NCBI RefSeq assembly: GCF_024054555.1
Contig: NZ_JAMXLY010000002.1
Span: 62,001-126,000, forward strand
Direction of reading: 5' to 3'
DNA from: Segatella cerevisiae
GTDB lineage: Bacteria > Bacteroidota > Bacteroidia > Bacteroidales > Bacteroidaceae
DNA length: 64,000 nucleotides
The first letter of the stretch is position 1; each line of letters begins with the position of its first letter. The notes beneath the pieces are model-generated. The model had not been told where the DNA came from. It saw only the letters and a program-made list of their open reading frames with translations, and did not search any database. A program made the translations under genes and the position numbers. Below, piece by piece: positions 8,978 through 17,544 of the stretch.

Positions 8978-10432
8978 TTATTTCTCAGGAATCTCTGCCA
9001 GAACTTCCTTGACCAACTCCCAGTATGGAGGGATGGAAGAGATCTGGCAGCGCTCACTGGTCGTATGCGGCGAGTAGATCGTAGGTCCGAAAGAGACGAT
9101 ATCCAGTCCCGGATATTTGCTCAGGATGACAGAGCATTCCAGTCCCGCATGATCTGCCTGAATGACCGGATCTTTCCCATTCTGCTCCCGATAGACCTTC
9201 TTGACCAATCCGACAATAGGGCTTTCAGGAACAGGGTCCCAGCCTCCGTAATCTCCGCTTGTCGTCGTCTTCATGCCTGCCATGCTGAAACAACTCTCGA
9301 GTTGCTCCACCATATAGGCTTTCATATCTTCACGAGAAGAGCGGACCAGGATCTTGAACTTTGCCTGATGGTCATCTATCTCAATGATGGCCAGATTGCT
9401 GGAAGTTTCCACAACATCAGGATAGGCAGGGACCATGCGGAGCACACCATTATGGCAAGCATAGATCGCATCTATCAGGTTATCCTGTATCTCTTCCGGC
9501 ACACGGGTAGCAGGTGCAGCTACCTCTTCGACAAAGAACCTCACGTCCTTTTCGATACCTTTGAATTCCTCTTCGATCAACTGTTTTTGATGGCTTACCA
9601 TCTCACTGAGCGCACCGATATTTTTCTTTGGCAATGCCAAGACGACCTCTGCCTGGAAAGGAATAGCATTGCGCATGCTGCCCCCATTCCAAGACACCAG
9701 TCGGGCGCCAGCTTCAGCGATGGCACGCCGTACAAGTCTTGCCATTTCCTTATTGGCATTTGCACGTCCGGCATTGATTTCCAGACCGGAATGTCCTCCG
9801 CGCAGGCCTTTCAGAGTCACCTTTACAGCCCCGTCAAGGACATTTGCTTCAGCCTTATAATCGAGTTCGGCTGTCACATCAACGCCTCCAGCAGAACCGA
9901 CAGTAAACTTTCCCCAAAGTTCGGAATCGAGATTCAGGAGAATATCGGCCTTCAGCTCCCCTTCCGGCAAGTCATTGGCACCATACATGCCTGTTTCCTC
10001 ATCTCGGGTAATCAGCACCTCTATCGGGCCATGCTTCAGGTCTTTACTCTCTAGGACAGCCATCGCCGTAGCGACCCCCATGCCGTCATCAGCGCCAAGA
10101 GTCGTACCTTTGGCTTTGACCCAATCGCCGTCGACATAAGCGTCTATCGGGTCTGTCTCGAAATTGTGAGTACTCTCCGGAACTTTTTGAGGGACCATAT
10201 CCATGTGACCTTGCAAGAGAACGGTCTTGCGGTTCTCCATTCCAGGCGTAGCAGACTGGCGCATGACGATATTACCGGCAGGATCCTCAAAAGCCTCGAC
10301 TCCGACCTGCTTGGCAAAATCAAGCAGAAACTGGCGTATGGCATCCAAATGCCCTGAAGGTCTGGGAACCTGTGTCAATGCATAGAAATTATGCCAGATG
10401 ATTTCCGGTTTTAAATTCTTGATTTCTTCCAT
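8978..10432 (-). CDS. pepD: Aminoacyl-histidine dipeptidase (M20 family)
   Basis: A cytosolic di-zinc dipeptidase that cleaves Xaa-His (carnosine-type) dipeptides. It is 484 residues from the ATG at 10432 (MEEIKNLKPE); an in-frame extension of 16 codons is rejected because it lacks family similarity. Zinc-site motifs: LQGHMDMV, LGADDGMG, the catalytic glutamate in TRDEETGMYGA, DHAGLEC, and the final histidine in YSPHTTSERC. Length matches PepD (~485). It stands alone, and no clear TAnnTTTG box is seen upstream. Confidence 0.95.
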   Translation of the reverse strand: MEEIKNLKPEIIWHNFYALTQVPRPSGHLDAIRQFLLDFAKQVGVEAFEDPAGNIVMRQSATPGMENRKTVLLQGHMDMVPQKVPESTHNFETDPIDAYVDGDWVKAKGTTLGADDGMGVATAMAVLESKDLKHGPIEVLITRDEETGMYGANDLPEGELKADILLNLDSELWGKFTVGSAGGVDVTAELDYKAEANVLDGAVKVTLKGLRGGHSGLEINAGRANANKEMARLVRRAIAEAGARLVSWNGGSMRNAIPFQAEVVLALPKKNIGALSEMVSHQKQLIEEEFKGIEKDVRFFVEEVAAPATRVPEEIQDNLIDAIYACHNGVLRMVPAYPDVVETSSNLAIIEIDDHQAKFKILVRSSREDMKAYMVEQLESCFSMAGMKTTTSGDYGGWDPVPESPIVGLVKKVYREQNGKDPVIQADHAGLECSVILSKYPGLDIVSFGPTIYSPHTTSERCQISSIPPYWELVKEVLAEIPEK

Positions 10433-10564
10433 AATTATTGTATTTAAGTTGAAACTTCCATCGCGCTTTCCCCGGAACAATATTCCGATGAATAGGAAAG
10501 TATCTTATCCCTGTTTGCATCTCAAAAAGATCAGGTCATCATGGTTGCTCTGAACCATGTTCTC

Positions 10565-11584
10565 CTATTGTATATTAGGTTTCTTATCTGTCAGTATTGC
10601 TTTTTTCTTCGTCGTAAAAGACAAAGCCAGCCAACCGTAAATTCCAATCAATACCACCAGCAAGGTCTGTATGCTGTGTACGATAAGCACAAAATTAAGG
10701 GCATCCGTTGCCGTCACCCCATACAATATCAGCATGGTCTTAACTGCGAAATGCCAAGGCCCTGCCCCATTAGGAGTGGGCACGATCACGGCAATGCTGC
10801 CTACGATGAAAGTGACCAAGGCGCAGGACATACTCAGGTGGGAAGTCGCCTGGAAACAGAAAAATGTCAGGTAGTAATGCAGGAAATAACTGCCCCAGAT
10901 AGCCAGGGTGAAGAAGATGAACAATGGAGCATTCCTCACTTTCTTCAACGACATGACTCCCTGCCAGATTTCCTTCACGGCATCCTTCACCTTATTATAT
11001 ATAGAGAGTTTCTTCAGCAGGAAGTAGAGCAGTCCGATTGCCATCACACCGCATACGCCTGTCACGAGATACCCCGTGAACGTAAACCTACTGAAAAAAG
11101 AACTCATGCTCGTACCCGTCTTCCGGAAAAAGGTGTGGAAAAGTGGAATCTGATAGAGGATAGTCAAAAAGGTCACGATCATGATCAACAGCGAATCTAT
11201 CGCCCGCTCTATCATCACCGTACCTAAAGCCTTCGGGAAAGAAACGCCGTCCCATCGCCTGAGGATGCCACAACGGGCAAACTCCCCTATTCTGGGAACG
11301 ACCAGACTCGATGCATACGACACAAAGATGGAGTTGACACTTACAGATGTCCGCGGGTGCTCTCCCACCGGCTCCAGTGTCTGACGCCAACGCCACCCGC
11401 GAAAAGCCTGGGCAAGGACGCCAAAAGGCAGAGACAACAGCATCCACCCCCAATTCATCTTGTGCAACATCACATATTCCACTTGCTTGAAGTTGAAGCC
11501 CCTATACATCCAATAGAGAATGGCGCCACCGAGAAACAACGACAGTACCACCTTGAATGCCTGATTTAAAGCCTTCTTCTTCAT
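10565..11584 (-). CDS. Lysylphosphatidylglycerol synthase TM-region / UPF0104 (YbhN-like) membrane protein
   Basis: About 339 residues from the ATG at 11584; a TTG three codons earlier lies in the promoter. Eight or so hydrophobic segments cover most of the protein. The diagnostic UPF0104 signature PTPNGAGPWH is near residue 255, before the last helices. Family members are flippase-like integral membrane proteins related to the transmembrane part of MprF. There is no soluble aminoacyltransferase domain here, so lipid lysinylation is not expected. The TAACTTTG box ends 6 bp before the ATG, so the mRNA should be almost leaderless. Confidence 0.85.
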   Translation of the reverse strand: MKKKALNQAFKVVLSLFLGGAILYWMYRGFNFKQVEYVMLHKMNWGWMLLSLPFGVLAQAFRGWRWRQTLEPVGEHPRTSVSVNSIFVSYASSLVVPRIGEFARCGILRRWDGVSFPKALGTVMIERAIDSLLIMIVTFLTILYQIPLFHTFFRKTGTSMSSFFSRFTFTGYLVTGVCGVMAIGLLYFLLKKLSIYNKVKDAVKEIWQGVMSLKKVRNAPLFIFFTLAIWGSYFLHYYLTFFCFQATSHLSMSCALVTFIVGSIAVIVPTPNGAGPWHFAVKTMLILYGVTATDALNFVLIVHSIQTLLVVLIGIYGWLALSFTTKKKAILTDKKPNIQ

Positions 11585-11590
11585 ATCCTG

Positions 11591-11598
11591 CAAAGTTA
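11591..11598 (-). promoter_or_regulatory. TAACTTTG -7 box of the UPF0104 gene
   Basis: CAAAGTTA on the plus strand, 6 bp upstream of the ATG at 11584; implies a leader of about 3 nt. Confidence 0.55.
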
Positions 11599-11755
11599 GG
11601 TAAAATAAATGAAAAGGAAATATTTTTTCAGACTATATTGGGTAAATAGGGGCAAAATGGGCACTTGGAACACGTATGAACTTGATTAAAATCAATAAAG
11701 AAGCCGAAAGAATCATTTTCAATTGGAATTGTTATCGCACACAATTAAAAGTTCA

Positions 11756-11763
11756 TACCTTTG
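11756..11763 (+). promoter_or_regulatory. TACCTTTG promoter of the small-peptide transcript
   Basis: A perfect TAnnTTTG box ~105 bp upstream of the 29-codon ORF. The following leader is A/G-rich and contains a five-codon mini-ORF (ATGAAAAGAAGATAA) near 11784. Confidence 0.6.
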
Positions 11764-11868
11764 CAATCGAAAGAGAGATAAAGATGAAAAGAAGATAAAA
11801 GGATAACAAGAGTGAGAATTGAGAGTATTAGTAGAAAAAAGATTGTTTAATTTAAAGGTAAGAAGATT

Positions 11869-11958
11869 ATGGTAACATTAATTTCAGCAGCTATTGTAGC
11901 AATTATGATTGCACAAGCTATTAAGGTAAACGGTAAGATAAACATGAGTAACAAGTAA
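11869..11958 (+). CDS. Small hydrophobic peptide (29 aa), hypothetical
   Basis: A 29-codon ORF beginning MVTLISAAIVAIMIAQ. Residues ~2-18 are uninterrupted hydrophobic sequence long enough for one membrane span, followed by a short polar, Lys-containing C-terminus (NGKINMSNK). It sits alone between a perfect TAnnTTTG promoter (11756) and a strong intrinsic terminator (11996-12032), so a dedicated ~260-nt transcript is well supported even though the peptide has no recognised family. It could be a small membrane-protein regulator or a type I toxin-like peptide; no antisense promoter was found to support the latter. Alternatively the transcript acts as an sRNA. Confidence 0.55.
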   Translation: MVTLISAAIVAIMIAQAIKVNGKINMSNK

Positions 11959-11995
11959 TCTTGCCAAATTTGAAAGAAAGCATTTGAAACAATAC

Positions 11996-12032
11996 AAAAA
12001 GGCGAAGCGATGAGAATTGCTCCGCCTTTTTT
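11996..12032 (+). terminator. Intrinsic terminator of the small-peptide transcript
   Basis: AAAAAGGCGAAGC pairs with GCTCCGCCTTTTTT around an 8-nt loop. One A-C mismatch interrupts a stem closed by A/T tracts, with a run of six T on the plus strand. Confidence 0.8.
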
Positions 12033-12167
12033 CGTGCCTTATTGTATGAGGGTTCTGATAGAGTCTCTTCCTTTGCTCCGGCATAACGGAACCGGGTAGG
12101 CCGAAAGTATTTCCTGCACCGGAGTATGATTTTCCGATCGGCTGCCAGTTTTATCAACAAGATTTAC

Positions 12168-12175
12168 TATTTTTG
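12168..12175 (+). promoter_or_regulatory. TATTTTTG -7 box of rsmA
   Basis: A TAnnTTTG match 18 bp upstream of the rsmA ATG (12194). It shows that the in-frame TTG at 12173 is part of the promoter and not the start. Confidence 0.5.
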
Positions 12176-12193
12176 CAAAAGAAATTCAAAAAC

Positions 12194-13003
12194 ATGAACA
12201 AAGTTAGACCCAAGAAAAATCTCGGACAGCACTTTCTGACAGATTTGAGCATTGCGCAGCGTATCGCCGACACCGTCGATGCCTGTCCTGCAATTCCGAT
12301 TTTGGAAGTTGGTCCGGGCATGGGCGTCCTCACTCAATATCTCATGCAGAAATCACGGGAATTGAAAGTCGTCGAGATCGATACGGAATCCGTGAACTAC
12401 CTCCATGAGCATTTCTCCGTCATGAAAGAGAACATCATCGGTGAAGATTTCCTGAGGATGGACCTTTCCAAGGTATTCGACGGCCGCCAGTTTGTCCTGA
12501 CAGGCAATTACCCGTATGATATCTCCTCCCAGATCTTTTTCAAGATGCTTGACTATAAGGATATCATCCCTTGTTGTACGGGTATGATCCAGCGGGAAAT
12601 GGCACAGCGGATTGCCTCCCCACCCGGAAAGAAAGCCTACGGCATCATCTCCGTGCTCATACAAGCCTGGTATAATGTGGAGTATCTCTTCACCGTTGAC
12701 GAAGATGTCTTCAACCCGTCTCCAAAGGTCAAAAGTGCAGTGATCAGAATGACGCGCAACAAGGTCACACATCTGGACTGTGATGAAAAACTCTTCAAGC
12801 GACTGGTCAAGACTGTATTCAACCAACGCCGAAAAATGCTCAGAGTCAGTTTCAGGCAAATGTTCCGTAAAGATCAGATCGACAAGGACTTTATCTCTCA
12901 GGAGATCATGACTAAAAGACCGGAACAACTCTCCGTCGCAGAATTCGTCCATCTGACGAACCAGGTGGCAGAGCAATATCAAAAACTCGGCATTCCTTTT
13001 TAA
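12194..13003 (+). CDS. rsmA: 16S rRNA (adenine1518-N6/adenine1519-N6)-dimethyltransferase
   Basis: Dimethylates the two adjacent adenosines in helix 45 of 16S rRNA during 30S maturation (KsgA). It is 269 residues from the ATG at 12194. The family start KKNLGQHFL is followed by the SAM-binding motif EVGPGMGVLT, an acidic motif II (VVEIDTESV), GEDFL, and the catalytic motif NYPYDIS (family NxPY). The C-terminal helical domain contains FNQRRKMLR. Upstream lies the small-peptide unit. The downstream gene frr has its own promoter 160 bp later. Confidence 0.96.
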   Translation: MNKVRPKKNLGQHFLTDLSIAQRIADTVDACPAIPILEVGPGMGVLTQYLMQKSRELKVVEIDTESVNYLHEHFSVMKENIIGEDFLRMDLSKVFDGRQFVLTGNYPYDISSQIFFKMLDYKDIIPCCTGMIQREMAQRIASPPGKKAYGIISVLIQAWYNVEYLFTVDEDVFNPSPKVKSAVIRMTRNKVTHLDCDEKLFKRLVKTVFNQRRKMLRVSFRQMFRKDQIDKDFISQEIMTKRPEQLSVAEFVHLTNQVAEQYQKLGIPF

Positions 13004-13140
13004 GAGGATCAGATACAACATGCGGCTATCTGCCGATGAATGCGAGTTGGAGAGTTACTGTAATCTTGTCCTTAATGGAGGGAAAAGAGATTCCTAAGGA
13101 ACCGATTTAACGCCGGCTTGTCAAAAATGCCGGTAAACAG

Positions 13141-13171
13141 TTGCACAATCGAAATATTATCTCTAATTTTG
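13141..13171 (+). promoter_or_regulatory. frr-rsgA promoter
   Basis: -33 TTG at 13141-13143, 20-bp spacer, -7 TAATTTTG at 13164-13171: full agreement with the Bacteroidetes vegetative consensus, 26 bp before the frr ATG. Confidence 0.75.
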
Positions 13172-13197
13172 TCAATACGAATCTAATATAAAATCTT

Positions 13198-13758
13198 ATG
13201 ATAGACGTTAAGCAAACACTAAGAAGTGCAGAAGACCGTATGAAGAAAGCCACAAACTTTCTTGAAGAAGAATTGGCGCGCATTCGTGCAGGACGCGCCA
13301 ACACAGCCATCCTCGATGGCGTGAAAGTAGAATCTTACGGACAGACAGTACCCCTGAATCAAGTTGCCAGCATCACGATCCCTGATGCCCGCTCTATTGT
13401 GATCCGCCCTTGGGACCGCAAGCAAATCAAAGCTGTAGAAAAGGGTATTATGGACTCTGACGTGGGCATCACACCTGAGAACAACGGTGAAGTGATCCGC
13501 CTGAATCTCCCTCAACCTACTGAGGAACGACGGAAAGATCTCGTCAAACAGTGCAATAAGATGGGAGAAAAGACCAAGGTGGAAATCCGCAGTGTCCGCA
13601 GTGAATATAAAGAAAAACTCAAAAAGGGTACAAAGGACGGACTTTCTGAAGATCTGGAAAAAGACGCCGAAGACAAACTCCAGAAGGTGCATGACAAGTA
13701 CGTCAAGGATGTAGACCTCTTGCTGGCTGACAAACAGAAAGAGATTATGACGGTATAA
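13198..13758 (+). CDS. frr: Ribosome recycling factor
   Basis: Splits the post-termination ribosome together with EF-G. 186 residues, the standard length. The protein is almost all helix, with the family blocks [14 protein letters not shown] near residue 30, VNQVASIT-type linker, [15 protein letters not shown], and the conserved [15 protein letters not shown] equivalent ([15 protein letters not shown]) near 105. The stop codon overlaps the rsgA ATG by one base (TAATG), which implies translational coupling with the ribosome-assembly GTPase. It has a well-formed promoter at 13141. Confidence 0.97.
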   Translation: MIDVKQTLRSAEDRMKKATNFLEEELARIRAGRANTAILDGVKVESYGQTVPLNQVASITIPDARSIVIRPWDRKQIKAVEKGIMDSDVGITPENNGEVIRLNLPQPTEERRKDLVKQCNKMGEKTKVEIRSVRSEYKEKLKKGTKDGLSEDLEKDAEDKLQKVHDKYVKDVDLLLADKQKEIMTV

Positions 13759-14690
13759 TGAAAGGACTTGTCATCAAGAATACCGGCAGTTGGTATACGG
13801 TCAAGACACTCGACGGGCATATCGTAGAGAGCAAGGTCAAAGGCAATTTCCGCCTGAAAGGCATTCGCTCTACAAATCCCGTGGCAGTGGGTGACCATGT
13901 CGAAATCACGAAGAATCCTGAGGGGACGGCTCTCATCACAGCCATCGAAGACCGGAAAAATTATATTATCCGGAAAGCCCCCAACTTGTCCAAACAGAGT
14001 AACATACTGGCTGCCAACCTCGACCTCGCCCTTCTGATGGTTACAGTCAACTATCCCGTGACGAGTACAACTTTCATCGACCGTTTTCTGGCTGGTGCCG
14101 AAGCCTATCGAGTGCCTGTCACCCTAGTTTTCAACAAGCATGACTTGTTAAGTGATGATGAAATCCATTACCAAAGAATGATGATGGATCTCTACGACCA
14201 TATCGGTTATTCCTGTATAGAGATCCAGGCAAAAAGCGGTGAAGGGATAGAAGCACTGAAACCTCTGCTGAAAGACAAGGTCACACTGGTCAGTGGAAAC
14301 AGTGGCGTGGGAAAATCAACACTCATCAACCAACTCGTACCCCAAGCTCATCTCCGTACTTCAGAGATCAGTGAAGCACACAATACAGGTACGCACACCA
14401 CGACATTCAGCGAGATGCTCGAACTGCCTGAAGGCGGCTATATCATTGATACACCGGGCATCAAAGGATTCGGAACTTTTGACATCGAACCTGCAGAACT
14501 GTCGAGTTATTTCCGCGACATCTTCGAGTTCTCTAAGCAATGCCGCTTCTCGGATTGCACGCATACGAACGAACCCGGATGCGCGGTAAAAAAAGCTGTG
14601 GAAGAGCATTACATCGCAGAGAGCCGTTACAATTCTTATCTCTCCATGCTGGAAGACAAGGACGAAAACAAATACAGAGAGGCCTATTGA
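13758..14690 (+). CDS. rsgA: Small ribosomal subunit biogenesis GTPase RsgA
   Basis: A circularly permuted GTPase that checks late 30S maturation. 310 residues. An N-terminal OB-fold is followed by G4 NKHD, then G1 GNSGVGKST near residue 178 and G3 DTPGIKGFG, in the permuted order G4-G5-G1-G2-G3. The C-terminal zinc knuckle is visible as C(RFSD)CTHTNEPGC. Start overlaps the frr stop by one base. rsgA and frr both act on ribosomes, so the pair is functionally coherent. Confidence 0.96.
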   Translation: MKGLVIKNTGSWYTVKTLDGHIVESKVKGNFRLKGIRSTNPVAVGDHVEITKNPEGTALITAIEDRKNYIIRKAPNLSKQSNILAANLDLALLMVTVNYPVTSTTFIDRFLAGAEAYRVPVTLVFNKHDLLSDDEIHYQRMMMDLYDHIGYSCIEIQAKSGEGIEALKPLLKDKVTLVSGNSGVGKSTLINQLVPQAHLRTSEISEAHNTGTHTTTFSEMLELPEGGYIIDTPGIKGFGTFDIEPAELSSYFRDIFEFSKQCRFSDCTHTNEPGCAVKKAVEEHYIAESRYNSYLSMLEDKDENKYREAY

Positions 14691-15305
14691 CTTTCTTCAA
14701 ATGAAAGTATCTTTTTCGACAATAACTGCCCTCTGTATCTCATACTTTAAAGAGTATTGTTTCGGTTGATCCGTCCACAAACAACAGGCAATTCGTGAAG
14801 CCTTAATTTTCTGTTCCGTTAAAACCACCTGATGTGAATTGACATTCTTATCGTGTCTGGGCAAGGAAAGTTTCAGACACTTTATCACATCTATTTCTTC
14901 GCTTTTGCCGCGTACAGTTCAGAAAGGTTACGAGCAAATTACCATTAGATCATTCTAAAGCCATTTGAGCATTTTATTCCTTTCTGATAGATCCTATTTA
15001 TTGGATAAAACCGAATAAGTGACAGGCCATTCACTTGATAGGTCTACCCAATATAAGGGCGTAATGAAAGAAACACTTAAGGCTCCATACTTTATTTCGT
15101 TATCATAAGAACACAAAAATCATTCAATTTACACCCGACCAGGTATCTTAAGGAAAAGAACAGATTACACCATCTTCGGAAAAAGAGACATCAGAGGTCA
15201 GTCATTAAAGCACAAATAGAAGAATATTCCGCCACAAATCAATCATAAAGATATGTTTTTCAAATAAAATATAATCGTTTTGATTCGTTTTAATTCTATT
15301 TTTTA
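14691..15305. other. Noncoding stretch after rsgA
   Basis: No convincing gene is seen on either strand in these 615 bp. The only longish frame (14697-14888, minus) lacks a promoter and any family resemblance. The sequence becomes AT-rich towards 15300, where the promoter of the MFS gene begins. Confidence 0.5.
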
Positions 15306-15550
15306 TACCTTTGCACAGAATAAAGATAAAGAAAAAGGTAAAAAGAGGATTAACGGGGAATTTCATTATCTGAAAAAGAAGGCTTAACTATAAGGGTATC
15401 CGCCAATTCTAGTTGCCATTCTTATAAATGTGAAGACTTGATTTTCAGAAATGAAAAATGATGATGCGAGGTCTTTTGATTTGAGGAAAAGAACAATATC
15501 TATTATTCACCTTGTGCCCGGCATAAACGGACACATAATATTTTAATTAC
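15306..15550 (+). promoter_or_regulatory. TACCTTTG promoter and 237-nt leader of the MFS transporter
   Basis: The box TACCTTTG (15306-15313) is a perfect TAnnTTTG. The leader before the ATG at 15551 is unusually long. It contains a potential stem formed by GGC-TT-AACTA (about 15382) and TAGTTGCC (about 15411). No known riboswitch class is recognised. Confidence 0.5.
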
Positions 15551-16768
15551 ATGAGTAAGAACAAGTTTCTGGTACCGCTGATTTACATTGGTATCATGTA
15601 TTTTACGGTAGGATTCACGCTCGGGATAAACAGCTATCTCGTCCCTTTATTGCAGTCAGCACTCAAAATTTCGGCAGGTCAGTCCTATCTTGTTCTGGCG
15701 GCTAACTTTGCTGCTTTCCTACTGTTTTCCTATCCGGCATCACTTCTGATCAGGCACATTGGTTATAAGCGCACCATGTCACTTTCTTTTCTGTTTTATG
15801 CCATCGGATTTTTACTTTTCATCCCTTCCTCAGCCCTGCGCTCACTGGGTCTTTTCCTCTTGGCATCCTTCATCTCCGGCACAGCTAATGCCACGTTACA
15901 ATCAGCCATCAATCCCTATGTGACCATCCTAGGTCCAATCGACAGTGCCGCCAAGCGCATGAGTCTTATGGGAATCTGCAATTCCTGTGCCTGGGCTATC
16001 GCCCCAATCGTCCTGGGCATCATCATAGGCAAACCCATCAAGGAAGTGTCCCTCAATGATACTTCCCTACCTTTTATTTTCATCTCAATCTTTTCTGTCA
16101 TCTTAGCCGTCATCATGTACAAATCACCTCTGAAAGAAATCAAAGCTGTCGGAGAAGATGAAGGTCATGTGGAAGACTGCCCCTACGCTGCATCAAAGAA
16201 ATCAATATGGGAATTTCCTCATCTCATACTCGGTGCCATCACCCTGTTCCTCTATGTCGAAGTGGAAACCATAGCAAGAGCTACACCCGTCGATTATGCT
16301 ACAAATCTGAATTTGGCAAATCCTGACTATTACGCCATATTGCCAAGCATTGGTATGGTAGTCGGCTACATCTGTGGAATCTTCCTTATCCCCAAATACC
16401 TCTCACAGAACAAGGCCCTTCGCATCTGTTCCTTCATTGCCATCATAGGTTCACTGCTCGTCATACTCGCCCCACCCGACCTGTCCATCTACTGTATCAC
16501 CTTCATCGCCTTAGGATGTTCACTGATGTATCCTTCACTATGGCCTTTAGCAATAGTCGACCTGGGGAGATTTACCAAGACAGGTTCATCCCTGTTAGTC
16601 ACCAGTATTGTCGGTGGAGCCGTCATTCCGACGATATTCGGTTTCATGAAAGATTCCTTAGGCAATCAGAATGCCTATTGGATATGCGTCCCCTGTTTTC
16701 TGGTAGTGATGTTCTATGCCTTTTACGGGTATAAGATCCGCACTCATGAGGCCCAAACGACCAAGTGA
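15551..16768 (+). CDS. MFS sugar transporter, FucP/GluP type
   Basis: A 405-residue major-facilitator protein with about 12 hydrophobic helices, of the fucose/glucose-galactose H+ symporter type common in Bacteroidetes. Visible family features are the N-terminal FTLGINSYLVPLLQ block, the LIRHIGYKRTM loop between helices 2 and 3, and SAINPYVTILGP in helix 4/5. The substrate cannot be fixed; hexoses or fucose are likely by family. It is monocistronic, with a long leader and a hairpin terminator at 16922. The flanking genes give no pathway clue. Confidence 0.85.
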   Translation: MSKNKFLVPLIYIGIMYFTVGFTLGINSYLVPLLQSALKISAGQSYLVLAANFAAFLLFSYPASLLIRHIGYKRTMSLSFLFYAIGFLLFIPSSALRSLGLFLLASFISGTANATLQSAINPYVTILGPIDSAAKRMSLMGICNSCAWAIAPIVLGIIIGKPIKEVSLNDTSLPFIFISIFSVILAVIMYKSPLKEIKAVGEDEGHVEDCPYAASKKSIWEFPHLILGAITLFLYVEVETIARATPVDYATNLNLANPDYYAILPSIGMVVGYICGIFLIPKYLSQNKALRICSFIAIIGSLLVILAPPDLSIYCITFIALGCSLMYPSLWPLAIVDLGRFTKTGSSLLVTSIVGGAVIPTIFGFMKDSLGNQNAYWICVPCFLVVMFYAFYGYKIRTHEAQTTK

Positions 16769-16921
16769 AATTCCATCCAGTCGGCCATCGACAAGATATT
16801 TGCGGAATCAGCAAGACATTCTATTTCATTTCACATCAAATAAATCCGGAATAGTATGAAAGATAAAACTTTTTCAAAAGGTTTCTAAAACTCGATTTAA
16901 TCATTTAACTTTTAGCACTCG

Positions 16922-16971
16922 CCTAATTCAATTGGTAGACAAGACCGTCTCACGATTGGATTAGGTTTTTT
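16922..16971 (+). terminator. Terminator-like hairpin after the MFS gene
   Basis: CCTAATTCAAT (16922-16932) pairs with ATTGGATTAGG (16955-16965, one G-T pair), followed by TTTTTTATT. The 22-nt loop contains a nested AGAC/GTCT stem. It lies 150 bp after the stop codon. Confidence 0.65.
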
Positions 16972-17154
16972 ATTGTTATGATGAACCTAGTCTCACCGAT
17001 ATCCTTCGTGTTTTCCACGCCATTATCCAATCATTTTCTTATTGTCCATTCCACCAATATGATGATACATCCCCTATCAACCCCATTTAGAACCATTTTT
17101 TCAAGTGAAACAAGAAAAACGGAATTCAGATAGTCCTCTTTAAATCAAAAATAT

Positions 17155-17162
17155 TATCTTTG
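17155..17162 (+). promoter_or_regulatory. TATCTTTG -7 box of the 102-aa gene
   Basis: A perfect TAnnTTTG 21 bp upstream of the ATG at 17184. The TTG at 17160 is inside this box and is rejected as a start. Confidence 0.5.
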
Positions 17163-17183
17163 TTGAACTTAAAGAAAGAACCA

Positions 17184-17492
17184 ATGAATGATTTAAATAT
17201 AGAATCCGTTTATCAGCAGATTGCTTATGGAATCCGGGAGTTAGTAGAAGGAGAAGGCAGTTCCGGTAGGATTCTTGGGATGGAAGTCGATTCCGTCAAT
17301 AATGCCATTGTGGTTAAACTTGCAGAAATGTCAAAAGCATTTCAAAACACTTTAATAGAAGAAATCAAAGAAGATCTCAAAGACTGGAGGGTCAATCCCT
17401 TCACAGAAGTCGTCTATGAGGGGAACCAAAAACTTGTTTTCTATCTGAAGGACGAAGACCAAATATTGAAGGCCTATCGAAGTCAGATGTGA
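17184..17492 (+). CDS. Conserved-looking hypothetical protein (102 aa)
   Basis: A 102-residue soluble protein beginning MNDLNIESVYQQIAYG. The predicted alternation of helices and strands suggests a compact alpha/beta fold. It is rich in Glu and Lys with no cysteine, signal peptide or membrane span. I do not recognise the family. A Bacteroidetes promoter lies 21 bp upstream and codon use looks like that of neighbouring core genes. The next gene downstream is hipT on the opposite strand, so the two converge with 52 bp between stops. Confidence 0.6.
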   Translation: MNDLNIESVYQQIAYGIRELVEGEGSSGRILGMEVDSVNNAIVVKLAEMSKAFQNTLIEEIKEDLKDWRVNPFTEVVYEGNQKLVFYLKDEDQILKAYRSQM

Positions 17493-17544
17493 AGAAATAT
17501 TTAAAGAGAAAGGCTTTGGGACAAATAAACAAAAGAAAGGACCT

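Noticed and set aside
11756..12032. Type I toxin-antitoxin pair
   Set aside because: The hydrophobic peptide fits a toxin, but no antisense promoter opposite the transcript was found, so only a small-peptide gene is claimed.
14697..14888. 63-codon minus-strand ORF after rsgA
   Set aside because: No promoter box, no family resemblance, and it converges into rsgA; treated as noncoding.
16920..16971. tRNA-like stretch (TTCAATTGGTAGAC ... CCGTCTCACG)
   Set aside because: It resembles D-arm and anticodon-arm sequence, but there is no acceptor or T-arm. The bases are better explained by an 11-bp terminator stem with a T-run.
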